A stretch of 64,000 bases of DNA from Pseudonocardia autotrophica (GTDB taxonomy: Bacteria; Actinomycetota; Actinomycetes; Mycobacteriales; Pseudonocardiaceae): the NCBI RefSeq assembly GCF_003945385.1, contig NZ_AP018920.1:372001-436000 (forward strand), written 5' to 3'. Both the position numbers and the translations under genes were made by a program. The notes beneath the pieces are model-generated. The model did not search any database. It was not told the DNA's origin and saw only the letters and a list, made by a program, of their open reading frames with translations. Positions 22,843-31,593 of this stretch are shown piece after piece; position 1 is the stretch's first letter; each line of letters begins with the position of its first letter.

Positions 22843-24345
22843 TCATCCCTCCGGCGCGAGCTCGGCCCGCAGCACGTCCTTGCGGATCTTCCCGATCGTG
22901 GTGCGGGGCAGCTCGGAGCGCACGAGCACCCGCTCCGGGACCTTGAACCGGGACAACCGCTCCCGGCACCAGGCGATCAGCTCCTCCGGTGTGGCGGCGT
23001 GGCCGTCGCGCAGCACGACGTGCGCGACGACGGTCTCGTCGTACAGCGGATCGGGCATCCCGTGCACGGCGCTCTCCAGTACCGCCGGATGCGCCCCGAT
23101 CGCCTGCTCGACCTCGCCGGTCGAGACGTTCTCCCCGGCCCGCTTGACCAGGTCCCCGGCCCGGTCGACGAAGTGGACCCGGCCGGCCCCGTCCTGCCGA
23201 ACGAGATCGCCGGTGCGCAACCAGCCGTCGTCGAACAGTGCGACGGTGGCCTCGGGCCGGCCGTGGTAGCCGGGTGTCACATCGACGCCGGGGGTACCGC
23301 CGATCTGCAGCTCGCCGGGGGTGCCGCGGGGGACCGGGCTGCCGTCCGGGCCGACGACCCGGATCCGCACGCCGGCCAGCGGCAGCCCGACCGAATCCCA
23401 TCGGCGCCGCTCGTCGAGCGGGTTCACCAGCGGTGGGACGACGGTCTCGGTCATCCCGTACAGCTGGACCAGTGGTGCCCCGAAGCGCTCCTCGAACGTG
23501 GCGGCCTGAGTATCGGTCAGGTTCTGCGCGAAGAGCACCAGCCGCAGCGCGTTGTCCGAATCGGCCGGATCGGGCTCGGAGCGGGCCAGCAGCATCCGGA
23601 TCGGCGCGGCGAACAGGCTGGCCAGGGTCGGTTCCAGCATCCTGGCCTGGCGCGGCCAGCCGGTCGCGGAGAAGCGCGGGGTGAGCGCGATCGAGCCGCC
23701 CGCGACCAGCGCGGACATCAGACAGTAGTACTGGGCGTTGCCGTGGAACAGCGGCAGCGTGACCAGCCACCGGTCGGCCCCGGTGACCCCCAGGTGCTCG
23801 GCGACGGCCCGTCCGGACCGCAGGTAGTTCGCCGGGGTGACCTGCACGCCCTTCGGGGCGCTGGTGGTGCCGGAGGTGAACATGATCGCCGCGATCGCGG
23901 CGCGCCGGTGCGGCGGTGGCGGTGGCGCATCGGCCCGTGCGGCGACCAGCTCGTCGGCGTCGAGCACGGTCCGGTCGCCGGCCGCGGCGGTGACCGTCTC
24001 CCACAGCTGCGGATCGACGACCGAGAGCGCCGCGCCGGAGTCGTCGAGCTGGTGGGTGACCTCGGCCGTGGTGGACAGCGGGTTCACCGGAACCACGACG
24101 GCGCCGAGCCGGGCGCAGGCGAACCAGACGTCCAGGAACTCCGGCCGGTTGGCCGTCATCAGGTGCACCCGGTCGCCGGCGCCGATCCCGAGACCGGCGA
24201 GCAGCCCCGCGGTCGCGTCGGCCCGCCGGACCTGCTCGGCGTAGCCGATCCGGACGAGCGCGTCGTCGCCGTCGAACAGCAGGAACGGCGCGTCCGGACG
24301 GGTGGTGGCGGTCGCGCTCAGCAGGTCGTAGGCGTCGTGCGCCAT
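22843..24345 (-). CDS. AMP-dependent acyl-CoA synthetase
   Basis: An adenylate-forming ligase of about 500 residues that makes an acyl-CoA from a free acid. It shows MFTSGTTSAPKGVQVTPANY, VQLYGMTET, the GDLVRQDGAGRVHFVDRAGD hinge region and the catalytic lysine in TTIGKIRKDVLR at the C-terminus. A longer frame starts at 24384; ATG 24345 is preferred because GGAG lies upstream and the extension is arginine-rich. It is the last gene of the leftward operon with MBL hydrolase, P450 and FAH-family genes. A terpenoid or aryl acid substrate would fit a P450-initiated pathway, but this is inference. Confidence 0.87.
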   Translation of the reverse strand: MAHDAYDLLSATATTRPDAPFLLFDGDDALVRIGYAEQVRRADATAGLLAGLGIGAGDRVHLMTANRPEFLDVWFACARLGAVVVPVNPLSTTAEVTHQLDDSGAALSVVDPQLWETVTAAAGDRTVLDADELVAARADAPPPPPHRRAAIAAIMFTSGTTSAPKGVQVTPANYLRSGRAVAEHLGVTGADRWLVTLPLFHGNAQYYCLMSALVAGGSIALTPRFSATGWPRQARMLEPTLASLFAAPIRMLLARSEPDPADSDNALRLVLFAQNLTDTQAATFEERFGAPLVQLYGMTETVVPPLVNPLDERRRWDSVGLPLAGVRIRVVGPDGSPVPRGTPGELQIGGTPGVDVTPGYHGRPEATVALFDDGWLRTGDLVRQDGAGRVHFVDRAGDLVKRAGENVSTGEVEQAIGAHPAVLESAVHGMPDPLYDETVVAHVVLRDGHAATPEELIAWCRERLSRFKVPERVLVRSELPRTTIGKIRKDVLRAELAPEG

Positions 24346-24380
24346 GGGTGGCTCCGTTCGTCGCAGCTCGGGCATCCGGG

Positions 24381-25334
24381 TCACAGGGTGCCCGGAAAGC
24401 CCTCCAGCGCGGCGATCTTGGTGAACACGGTGAGCCGGTCCGGCCGGGCCACGGTCGGGTCGATGTGCTGGTAGGTGTTCAGCACGTTCTGCGCGAGCCG
24501 CCCGGACTCGGGCAGCTCGGCGAACCGGCCGAGGTCGATCGAGGCGACGGCCTCGTCCACGCCGAGTCCGTCCTCGTACCGCTTGCGGGCCTCCGCCTCG
24601 ACGAACACCAGGTACTCACGCATCTCGGCGACCTCGGGCTTGCCGCTGACCGGCCCGTGCCCGGGCACGATGGTGTCGACGTCCATGTCCAGGACCAGGT
24701 CGAGCGCGGCGACCCAGCGCTCGATCGGACCGGCCCAGGCGATCGGGGTGCCGCCGACGAAGACGACGTCGCCGGCGTAGAGCAGCCGGGCGTCCGGCAC
24801 GTGCACCAGCGCGTCGCCGGGGGTGTGCGCCGGGCCGACCTGGATCAGCCGGACCTCGCGCCCGCCGACGTCGAGGCTCTCCTGCCCGCTGAAGGTGCGG
24901 TCCGGGCCGGTCATCGTGATGCCCTCGAGATCGAAGGGACCGAAGATGTGCCGGGCGAACTCGCCGAGTGTCCCGTCGAGCCGCTTCACCGCGGTGATGG
25001 CGTCGGCCGCCTCCTGGGTCATCAGCTCGGCGGCCGCGGCGGTCGCGACGATCTCGACGTCGCGGGCGGCGAGCAGCTCGTTGCCGAAGGTGTGGTCGGG
25101 ATCATGGTGGGTGTTGACCAGGGTTCGCAGCGGGAACTCGTCGACGACCGGGGCGATGCCGTCGAGCATCTCCCGGGTGAGCTTGAGGTCGAACAGGGTG
25201 TCGACCAGCAGCGACGTCCCCGAGCCGGTGATCAGGCCGGCGTTGCTCCAGCCCCAGCTGCCGTCCGGCTGCAGCCAGGCGTGGCAGCCCTGACCCAGGT
25301 CGTGCAGGCCGCGGCGGTAGTCCGTTGTGCTCAT
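24381..25334 (-). CDS. Metallo-beta-lactamase-fold hydrolase
   Basis: A 317-residue MBL-fold protein. The metal-binding motif reads NTHHDPDHTFGN (H-H-D-x-D-H), and further ligands are GPAHTPGDALVHV (His), LLYAGDVVF (Asp) and VPGHGPV (His). These place it with glyoxalase II-like or SdsA-like hydrolases that cleave thioesters, lactones or similar bonds. In this operon it may hydrolyse a CoA thioester or ring-opened lactone. A 37-bp overlap with the longest frame of the ligase gene disappears if the shorter ligase start is right. Confidence 0.83.
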   Translation of the reverse strand: MSTTDYRRGLHDLGQGCHAWLQPDGSWGWSNAGLITGSGTSLLVDTLFDLKLTREMLDGIAPVVDEFPLRTLVNTHHDPDHTFGNELLAARDVEIVATAAAAELMTQEAADAITAVKRLDGTLGEFARHIFGPFDLEGITMTGPDRTFSGQESLDVGGREVRLIQVGPAHTPGDALVHVPDARLLYAGDVVFVGGTPIAWAGPIERWVAALDLVLDMDVDTIVPGHGPVSGKPEVAEMREYLVFVEAEARKRYEDGLGVDEAVASIDLGRFAELPESGRLAQNVLNTYQHIDPTVARPDRLTVFTKIAALEGFPGTL

Positions 25335-25368
25335 CGGGCGATTCCTCTCGGGTGGGTGGCGGGCGCGA

Positions 25369-26622
25369 TCACAGGATCACCGGCCGGCTCTCCCAGCCGC
25401 GGGCGACGGAGTTGGTGGTGCGGCGCACCGCCGGGACGGCTCCGGGACGCGCGTCCGGGAACGACCGCAGGATGTTCTCGAACACGACCTGGCCCTCCAG
25501 CCGGGCCAGCGGGGCGCCCACGCAGAAGTGCACCCCGTGGTAGAAGGCCAGATGCTTGTTGTCCTCGCGGGGGACCAGGAAGGTGTCCGGCTCGGTGAAC
25601 CGGCGCGGGTCCCGGTTCGCCGCGGCCGGGCAGGGGAACAGCAGGCTCCCGGCCGGGATCGTGTGGTCGCCGATCTCGACGTCGGCGGTGGCCTTGCGGA
25701 TCACCAGGTGCAGCGGAGGGTCGATCCGCAGCATCTCCTCGATCGCCGCGGGCAGCAGCGACATGTCCGCCTCGATCCGCCGGCGGGTACCGGGATGGTC
25801 GAACAGCAGGGTCAGGCCGGCGCCGATCAGCGTCGTGGTGGTCTCGTTGCCGGCGACCAGCAGCAGGGCCAGCTGGGCGAGCAGCTCGATGTCGCCGAGG
25901 GTGTCGCCGTCGATCGTCTCGGTCCGGACAAGGGTGCTGATCAGGTCGTCGCGCGGTTCGGCGCGGCGGGCCGCGACCAGCTCACCGAGGTAGTCGAACA
26001 GCTCCAGCGAGGTGGCGATCGCCTGGTCCCGGCGCGGGCCCTGGACGACCGGATCGAAGGTGGACGCGTAGGCGTAGGACCAGTCCCGGAACCGCGGGCG
26101 CATCTCGTCGGGCACGCCGAGGATCGCGGCGATCACGGCGACCGGCACGTCCGCGGCGAAGCCGGGCATGATGTCGAACTCCTCGCCGCGCGGGTAGCGG
26201 TCGATGAGCTCGGCGGTGACCCGCTCGACCAGCGGGCGCCAGCGCTGCGTGGCCTGCACCGTGAAGACGTGCCGGAAGGTCGACCGGATCCGGGTGTGCA
26301 CCGGCGGATCGGCGAACATGAACAGCCGCGACGCGGCGTCGAGGAACCGCAGGTGCTCGGGATCGGACGGGTCGTGGGTGCTCGGCGCGGAGTCGTGGAA
26401 GACGTCGCTGGAGAAGAGCTTCGGGTCGGTCCCGATCTGCCGGACGTCGGCGTAGCGGGTGACGATGTAGGCGCCCAGCACATCGGACCAGTGGACGCCG
26501 TCGCCGGTCTCACGCAGCTCGGCGTAGACCGGGTACGGATCGGCGAGCCGGCCCAGGAACAGTGACTCCACGGGTCCGGGCGCCTGCGGGGCGGCGGAGC
26601 CGGCGGGGGGTACGACGGACAC
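25369..26622 (-). CDS. Cytochrome P450
   Basis: A soluble bacterial P450 of 417 residues, a haem monooxygenase requiring ferredoxin partners. The I-helix oxygen-activation motif is AGNETTTT (about residue 252), the ExxR helix is in IEEMLRIDPPLHLVIRK, and the haem loop is HGVHFCVGAPLARLEG with the Cys thiolate. The pattern resembles the CYP families that act on terpenes, steroids and small aromatics. No ferredoxin gene is next to it, so electrons must come from elsewhere. It starts at GTG 26622, 35 bp upstream of the MBL gene start. Confidence 0.93.
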   Translation of the reverse strand: MSVVPPAGSAAPQAPGPVESLFLGRLADPYPVYAELRETGDGVHWSDVLGAYIVTRYADVRQIGTDPKLFSSDVFHDSAPSTHDPSDPEHLRFLDAASRLFMFADPPVHTRIRSTFRHVFTVQATQRWRPLVERVTAELIDRYPRGEEFDIMPGFAADVPVAVIAAILGVPDEMRPRFRDWSYAYASTFDPVVQGPRRDQAIATSLELFDYLGELVAARRAEPRDDLISTLVRTETIDGDTLGDIELLAQLALLLVAGNETTTTLIGAGLTLLFDHPGTRRRIEADMSLLPAAIEEMLRIDPPLHLVIRKATADVEIGDHTIPAGSLLFPCPAAANRDPRRFTEPDTFLVPREDNKHLAFYHGVHFCVGAPLARLEGQVVFENILRSFPDARPGAVPAVRRTTNSVARGWESRPVIL

Positions 26623-26676
26623 GGGGTCCTCCGTCTTCGTTGACGTCGGGTGGTGGGATTCGTCGGGTGGTGAGAC

Positions 26677-27600
26677 TCAGTGCCCGGTGCGCAGTGGCAC
26701 CGGTGATGCGGAGGGGTGGACGGTCTGCCGGGTCTCACCCAGCGCCGTCGAGGAGAGAACGACCTCGTCGCCGGGGGCGAGCCAGCCGGTGAACGCCCCC
26801 GGATCGGGGGTGTCGACGTGTTCGAGCAGGCAGCCACCGGGCACGGTGCCGGAACCGATCACGTCGCCGGGCACCAGGTCGGTGCCGCGGGAGAGGAAGG
26901 CGAGCAGCTCGCCCCAGCTCCAGTCCATCCCGGACAGCGAGCCGCGGGCGATCTCCCGGCCGTTGACGGCGGCGGCGACCTCGAACCCGGGTTCGATCTC
27001 GTCGGCGGTGACCAGTGCCGGGCCGAGGGTGATCGCGCTGTCCTTCGACTTGCCCATCCCGATGCCCTGCGCCATGTCGCGCAGCTGGTGGTCACGGGCG
27101 GTCCAGTCGTTGAAGAAGGTGTAGCCGACGATGTGCCGCGCAGCGGTGTCCGGGTGCAGGTCCCGGCCACCCCGCCCGATGACGGCGCCGACCTCCAGCT
27201 CGAAGTCGAACCAGCGTGATCCGGGGGCGATCGGCACGTCGTCGTGCGGCCCGATCACCGCGGCCGGGTTGCCGAAGTAGAAGGCCGGGGTCTGCGACCA
27301 GGCCGGGTGCAGCTCCTCGGTGCGGCCGATCGCCCGGTAGCAGCCGCGCAGATGGTCCAGGAAGCACAGGCCGTCGCGGATCGACGGCGGACGGGGGATC
27401 GGGGCGAGCAGCCGGACCCCGGTCAGCGGATGCACCTCGGCGGGCCGCGACCGGGCTGTGGCGGCGGCGTCGGCGAGCTGCTCACCGTCGTCGCCGAGCA
27501 GCGAGACGAGGGTGATGTCGGCGGGCAGACCGCGCACCGTCCCGCCGTCCAGCAGGCCGGCCCTGGGCCCGGAGCCGGCGTCGTAGGTCACCCATCTCAT
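26677..27600 (-). CDS. Fumarylacetoacetate hydrolase-family protein
   Basis: A 307-residue FAH-fold metal enzyme. It has FYFGNPAAVIGPHDD, the metal ligands in FDFELEVGAVIGRGG (Glu-x-Glu), YTFFNDWTARDHQLRDM with its Asp, GKSKDSAITLGP, and the C-terminal GDVIGSGTVPGG. Family members hydrolyse C-C bonds of acylpyruvates or decarboxylate or isomerise ring-fission products. It is the first gene of the leftward operon (ATG 27600) facing the TetR gene, so it probably processes a product of a P450- or CoA-dependent pathway. The specific reaction is not predictable. Confidence 0.87.
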   Translation of the reverse strand: MRWVTYDAGSGPRAGLLDGGTVRGLPADITLVSLLGDDGEQLADAAATARSRPAEVHPLTGVRLLAPIPRPPSIRDGLCFLDHLRGCYRAIGRTEELHPAWSQTPAFYFGNPAAVIGPHDDVPIAPGSRWFDFELEVGAVIGRGGRDLHPDTAARHIVGYTFFNDWTARDHQLRDMAQGIGMGKSKDSAITLGPALVTADEIEPGFEVAAAVNGREIARGSLSGMDWSWGELLAFLSRGTDLVPGDVIGSGTVPGGCLLEHVDTPDPGAFTGWLAPGDEVVLSSTALGETRQTVHPSASPVPLRTGH

Positions 27601-27697
27601 GCGCTCACCCGCCGGTGGGCCGGCGGGGCGGTCCCGGCCCGGGTGGTCGTTGCTGATGCCACGGTGCACCGTCCTCGACGCTCGTCGATGAACCCGT

Positions 27698-27770
27698 ACC
27701 CGAGTACAGATTCGATGCCGCCGAAGGTAGGGCCGGTTCGCCGACGAAGCAAGACCCGAGTACAACTTCG
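27698..27770. promoter_or_regulatory. Two direct repeats, candidate TetR operators
   Basis: The 17-bp word ACCCGAGTACARMTTCG occurs at 27698-27714 (middle GA) and 27754-27770 (middle AC), 56 bp apart, in the 198-bp region between the divergent FAH and TetR genes. Each copy contains a GTAC core, and a further CTGTAC lies at 27784-27789. Spaced duplicate sites in a divergent promoter are typical for an autoregulating TetR repressor. Confidence 0.5.
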
Positions 27771-27798
27771 TGCGATGTGCTGTGCTGTACTGGTCCGG

Positions 27799-28413
27799 AT
27801 GGAGTCGACCGCGGTGCACGTCCCGCCGCCGCTGACCCGGCGCACCCGCAAGCGCAACGAGCGCCGGGACCGGGTCTACGCCGCAGCGGTCGAGCTGTTC
27901 GTCGAGCAGGGCTTCGAGGCCACCTCGATGGACGAGATCGCTCTCCGGTCCGGGGTGGCCCGCACGACGGTGTTCAACCATTTCCCGCGCAAGGCGCTGT
28001 TCCTCGACGAGTGGGCCCGCCGGCGCCGGGAGTCCGCGGCCCGCTCGCTGGACGACGCCGATCTCGCCGGGCGCCGGCTGCGTGAGCTGCTCGGTGGCTA
28101 CCTGGCCGCGCTCGCCGGGCTCAACGTCTCGACCCGGGTCGAGACCGCGGCGCTGATGGAGGTGGCGCTGCGCAACGGCAACACCCTGCTCGGGCACGAC
28201 CTGGGTGGCGAGCTCGCCGACCTGGTCGCGGCCACCGGGGCGCGACTGCGTCCGTCGGCGGACCCGACCCAGGTCGGGCGCCTGCTCTCGCTGGGCTACT
28301 ACTCGGCCGTGGTGCGCTGGATCCACGTCGAGCCGGCGCCGTTCGATCTCGCCGCCGAGCTGGCCGCGTTGCTCGACACGGTGCTCGGCGGTGCGCTCGA
28401 CGACCGGGGCTGA
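27799..28413 (+). CDS. TetR-family regulator
   Basis: A 204-residue TetR regulator. The HTH (about residues 22-66) reads DRVYAAAVELFVEQGFEATSM, then EIALRSGVARTTVFNHFPRK. The rest is a helical ligand/dimer domain. It is divergent from the FAH/P450/MBL/ligase operon and probably represses it and itself, with the direct repeats at 27698-27770 as likely sites. ATG 27799 is chosen; upstream in-frame sequence runs through those repeats and would not be translated. Confidence 0.87.
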   Translation: MESTAVHVPPPLTRRTRKRNERRDRVYAAAVELFVEQGFEATSMDEIALRSGVARTTVFNHFPRKALFLDEWARRRRESAARSLDDADLAGRRLRELLGGYLAALAGLNVSTRVETAALMEVALRNGNTLLGHDLGGELADLVAATGARLRPSADPTQVGRLLSLGYYSAVVRWIHVEPAPFDLAAELAALLDTVLGGALDDRG

Positions 28414-28544
28414 CCTCCCGGGCCGGGATGTCCGACCACGGTCCGACGCCCAAGATCCGCCCGTGCTCCGATGCTCCGCACCCCTGCTCCGGGGCAACCT
28501 GTGGGTACGGCGCCGGGACCCGGCGCAGAGCGGAGGAGCAGGAG

Positions 28545-28913
28545 ATGACCACGATGACCGTCGACCCGAACGGCCCGGCACCGCGCAGCGCGGGCGACCC
28601 GGACGCGTACCCCGTACTGACCGTCCTAATGCTGATGCTCGGCGGCTTCGTGCTGCCGTTCGTCGGCTGGCTGGCCGGGGTGGTGATGCTCTGGACCGGC
28701 CGGGCGTGGACGGTCGGGGAGAAGTGGCTCGGCACGCTGGTGTGGCCCGCGGTCGTCATCGTGCCGGCGTCGGCGCCGGTGTTCGGCGTGCTGATCGGGC
28801 CCGCCGGTGCACCGGCCTGGACGATCGGGGTCGGGCTCGTGCTCGCCGCGGTCGCGGTCCTCGTCGTGCTGCCGTGGACCTTCGTCCGGCTGCTGAGGGC
28901 CGGGCGTCGCTGA
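28545..28913 (+). CDS. Hypothetical membrane protein
   Basis: A 122-residue protein with three or four predicted membrane segments: LTVLMLMLGGFVLPFVGWLAG, then VVMLW, LVWPAVVIVPASAPVFGVLIG, and VGLVLAAVAVLVVLPWTFV. It has a short charged N-terminus and an RR tail. A good purine-rich SD (GGAGGAGCAGGAG) precedes ATG 28545. It resembles no family I can name. It stands alone between the TetR gene and the molybdenum hydroxylase operon. Confidence 0.7.
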   Translation: MTTMTVDPNGPAPRSAGDPDAYPVLTVLMLMLGGFVLPFVGWLAGVVMLWTGRAWTVGEKWLGTLVWPAVVIVPASAPVFGVLIGPAGAPAWTIGVGLVLAAVAVLVVLPWTFVRLLRAGRR

Positions 28914-29237
28914 GCACCGGGCATCGCCGATGCGCATACCCACCGAAGAAGGTGTCCACGCTCACACGAACGGGTCATCGCGAAACCCGCCAGGCAACGT
29001 GTTAATGCGGATTAACGTGACCGTTGCCATCCGCATCTGCGGATTCGTGGATTTCGACCCCATCGCGCTGAGCTGCTGATACGCCGCGGATGACCGAACG
29101 CGCTGCGGAGAAGTACCCCGGAACGGGGTCGAACCGCGGAGCGCATCCCGGCGAAGAGCCCATCGTTTCGCCCTCGACGGACTCCGGTGAGCGGCTCCCC
29201 TGCATCACAGCCGCCGGAGGTGATGGAGAGGACGACG
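28914..29237. promoter_or_regulatory. Gene-free leader of the first molybdenum hydroxylase operon
   Basis: This 324-bp stretch carries two near-perfect inverted repeats: GTTAAT-GCGG-ATTAAC at 29001-29016 and ATCCGCA-TC-TGCGGAT at 29029-29044. Both contain TGCGGAT, so they may be sites for one regulator. The core CCGCA-N2-TGCGG recurs upstream of the second hydroxylase operon (32231-32242). The ATTAAC tract is the most AT-rich point and may hold the promoter. No gene is seen. Confidence 0.5.
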
Positions 29238-31562
29238 ATGTCTGCCCCGACACGTGCACGCACACCACGCAGCGACGTCAGCCGACGGCGCTTTCTCGGC
29301 TACCTGGTCGCCGCGCCCACGCTGGTCGTCGCGGCCGAGCTGGGCCGCCAGCAGCTGTTCGCCCCGCCCGGGGCATCGGCCGCGGCGATCCCCTCGCCGC
29401 CCCAGGTCGCCGATGTCTACGACCTGCTCGACGCGGTCCGGGACTCCTCGCGGCCGACCGCGAACCTGATCCGGGTGGAGGTCAACCGGGACGGCACGGT
29501 GTCGTTCCAGCTGCCCCGTTCCGACAACGGCCAGGGCATCGTCACCTCGACCGCGATGATCATCGCGGAGGAGATGGACCTCGAGCCCGAGCAGGTGATC
29601 GTCACCCTCGCCGACTCCCGGCCCGAACTGGTGTTCAACCAGCTCACCGGCGGTTCGAGCACGACGTTCTCCACCTACACCCCGATCCGGGTCGCCGCGG
29701 CGCTCGCGAAGGGCAGGCTGCTCGACGCGGCCGCGCACCTGCTCGGGCAGGACGTCGACACGCTCACCAGCCGCGCCGGCCTGATCACCGGTGCCGGCGG
29801 CAGTGCGATCCCGTTCGGTGAGCTCACCGAGGCGGCGGCCAGCGACGTCACCCGCGAGGTCCAGGTCGCGCTCAAGCCGCGCGAGGACTTCACGGTGATC
29901 GGCACCCCGCGGACCAAGTCCGACGCCCGGGCGATCGTCACCGGCAAGAAGGAGTTCATCGCCGACCTGAAGATCCCGGACGCACTGCCGACCGTGATCT
30001 GCCGCGGCCCGAACCTCAACTCGGCCCCGACCGGCGTGAACAACATCGACGAGGTCCGGAACATGCCGGGCGTCACCGATGTCGTGCAGGTCAGCACCGG
30101 TGTCGCAGTCCGTGCGCACACCTACGGCCAGGCCCTCGACGCGGTCAACGCGCTGGACGTGCAGTGGGACGGCGGAACGATCGAGGGCGAGAACGACGAG
30201 TCGATCCTGCAGAAGGTCCGCGCCGCGGAGCTCCCGCTCGCCGTCCCGTCGGTGCCGGGCGAGACCGTCGAGGGCGAGTTCGCCTTCTACTTCCGCAGCA
30301 GCTCCGCGCTGGAGACGAACACCGCGATCGCCGACGTCCGCGACGGCAAGGCCGACATCTGGACATCGCTGAAGATCCCGATCACCGTGCAGTACGACAT
30401 CGCCGAGCAGCTCGGGCTGCCGGTCAACGCGGTGACGATCCGGATCATCCAGGGCGGCGGCTCGTTCGGCCGCAGGCTGTTCGGTGACGCCGCCAAGGAG
30501 GCCGCCGAGATCTCGCAGAAGCTCGGCAAGCCGGTCAAGCTGATCTGGAGCCGGGCCGACGACTCCCGCCAGGGCCGGGTGCACCCGCTGGCCACCTCGC
30601 GGATCCGCGCGGTCGTCGCCGGCGAGTCGGTGGTCAGCTTCGAGCAGCGGCACACCAGCGTCGCCTGCGACTTCGGGCACGGTTTCGGTGACGCGATCAC
30701 CGCCGCCGCGGCCAAGGCGCCGCTCGGCCAGGTCGGCGTCGCCGAGGCGATCTGGGAGCTCACCCAGAACACCCCGTACGACTTCGGTGTGCAGACCCGC
30801 ACGCTGTCCGAGGTCGACATGCGGTTCAACACCGGGTCGATGCGCAACGTGTACTCGCCGGACGTCGGTACCGCACGCGATCTGATCGTCGACCAGATCG
30901 CCGCGAAGATGGGCAAGGACCCGTACGAGTTCCGTCGCGAGTTCCTGCGCAACGACGCGATGCGCGCGGTGCTCGACAAGGTCGCCGAGGAGGGGAACTG
31001 GGGCCGGTCCATGAAGGACGGCACCGCCCAGGGCCTCGGGTTCCACGTCGAGTACAAGAGCTTCGCCGCCTGCCTGGTCGAGATCGACTGCCGGCCGGAG
31101 ACGGCGGACCGCAAGGTCCGCGACGCCCGCACCGGGCCGCGGATCACCAAGGTGGTGTTCGCCAGCGACGGTGGCCTGGTGATCAACCCGCTCGGCTACA
31201 AGGCCCAGATCATGGGCGGTATCAACGATGCGATCGCGATGACGCTGACCTCCGGACTGCACCTGGAGGACGGGCACTTCGTCGAGGCGAGCTGGGACAA
31301 CTACTTCTACACCCGGCAGTGGAACACCCCGCTGGAGATGGACATCTTCATCGTCGACAACGGGCGGCCCGAGCCGGGTGGGGTCGGCGAGCTCTCCGTC
31401 GCGCCGACCTGTGGCGCGATCGCGAACGCCTACGCCAGGGCGACCGGCAAGGTGCCGGAGTACTTCCCGATCATGCACAAGGACCCGCTGCCGTTCGAGC
31501 CGTACCCGACGGTCCCGCCGGTGCCGCCCTCGCCGACCAACGGTCTCGAGCTGGCCCGCTGA
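29238..31562 (+). CDS. Molybdopterin-binding subunit, Tat-exported aldehyde/xanthine oxidase family, copy 1
   Basis: The large subunit (774 residues) of an IorB/CoxL-class molybdenum hydroxylase, which hydroxylates an aldehyde or N-heterocycle using water. The N-terminus has a twin-arginine signal, SRRRFLGYLVAAPTLVV, indicating folded export with the 2Fe-2S partner. Molybdopterin motifs include QGGGSFGRRLFGD, SRADDSRQGRVHP and the catalytic Glu region PGGVGELSVAPTCGAIANA. It lacks an FAD subunit gene, as in IorAB-type enzymes that pass electrons to a cytochrome or quinone. ATG 29238 follows GGAGAGGACG. The copy at 32451 is a diverged paralogue. The substrate is unknown. Confidence 0.88.
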   Translation: MSAPTRARTPRSDVSRRRFLGYLVAAPTLVVAAELGRQQLFAPPGASAAAIPSPPQVADVYDLLDAVRDSSRPTANLIRVEVNRDGTVSFQLPRSDNGQGIVTSTAMIIAEEMDLEPEQVIVTLADSRPELVFNQLTGGSSTTFSTYTPIRVAAALAKGRLLDAAAHLLGQDVDTLTSRAGLITGAGGSAIPFGELTEAAASDVTREVQVALKPREDFTVIGTPRTKSDARAIVTGKKEFIADLKIPDALPTVICRGPNLNSAPTGVNNIDEVRNMPGVTDVVQVSTGVAVRAHTYGQALDAVNALDVQWDGGTIEGENDESILQKVRAAELPLAVPSVPGETVEGEFAFYFRSSSALETNTAIADVRDGKADIWTSLKIPITVQYDIAEQLGLPVNAVTIRIIQGGGSFGRRLFGDAAKEAAEISQKLGKPVKLIWSRADDSRQGRVHPLATSRIRAVVAGESVVSFEQRHTSVACDFGHGFGDAITAAAAKAPLGQVGVAEAIWELTQNTPYDFGVQTRTLSEVDMRFNTGSMRNVYSPDVGTARDLIVDQIAAKMGKDPYEFRREFLRNDAMRAVLDKVAEEGNWGRSMKDGTAQGLGFHVEYKSFAACLVEIDCRPETADRKVRDARTGPRITKVVFASDGGLVINPLGYKAQIMGGINDAIAMTLTSGLHLEDGHFVEASWDNYFYTRQWNTPLEMDIFIVDNGRPEPGGVGELSVAPTCGAIANAYARATGKVPEYFPIMHKDPLPFEPYPTVPPVPPSPTNGLELAR

Positions 31563-31593
31563 CGCGTCGTTCGCACTGAGGAGCGCCCACCAC

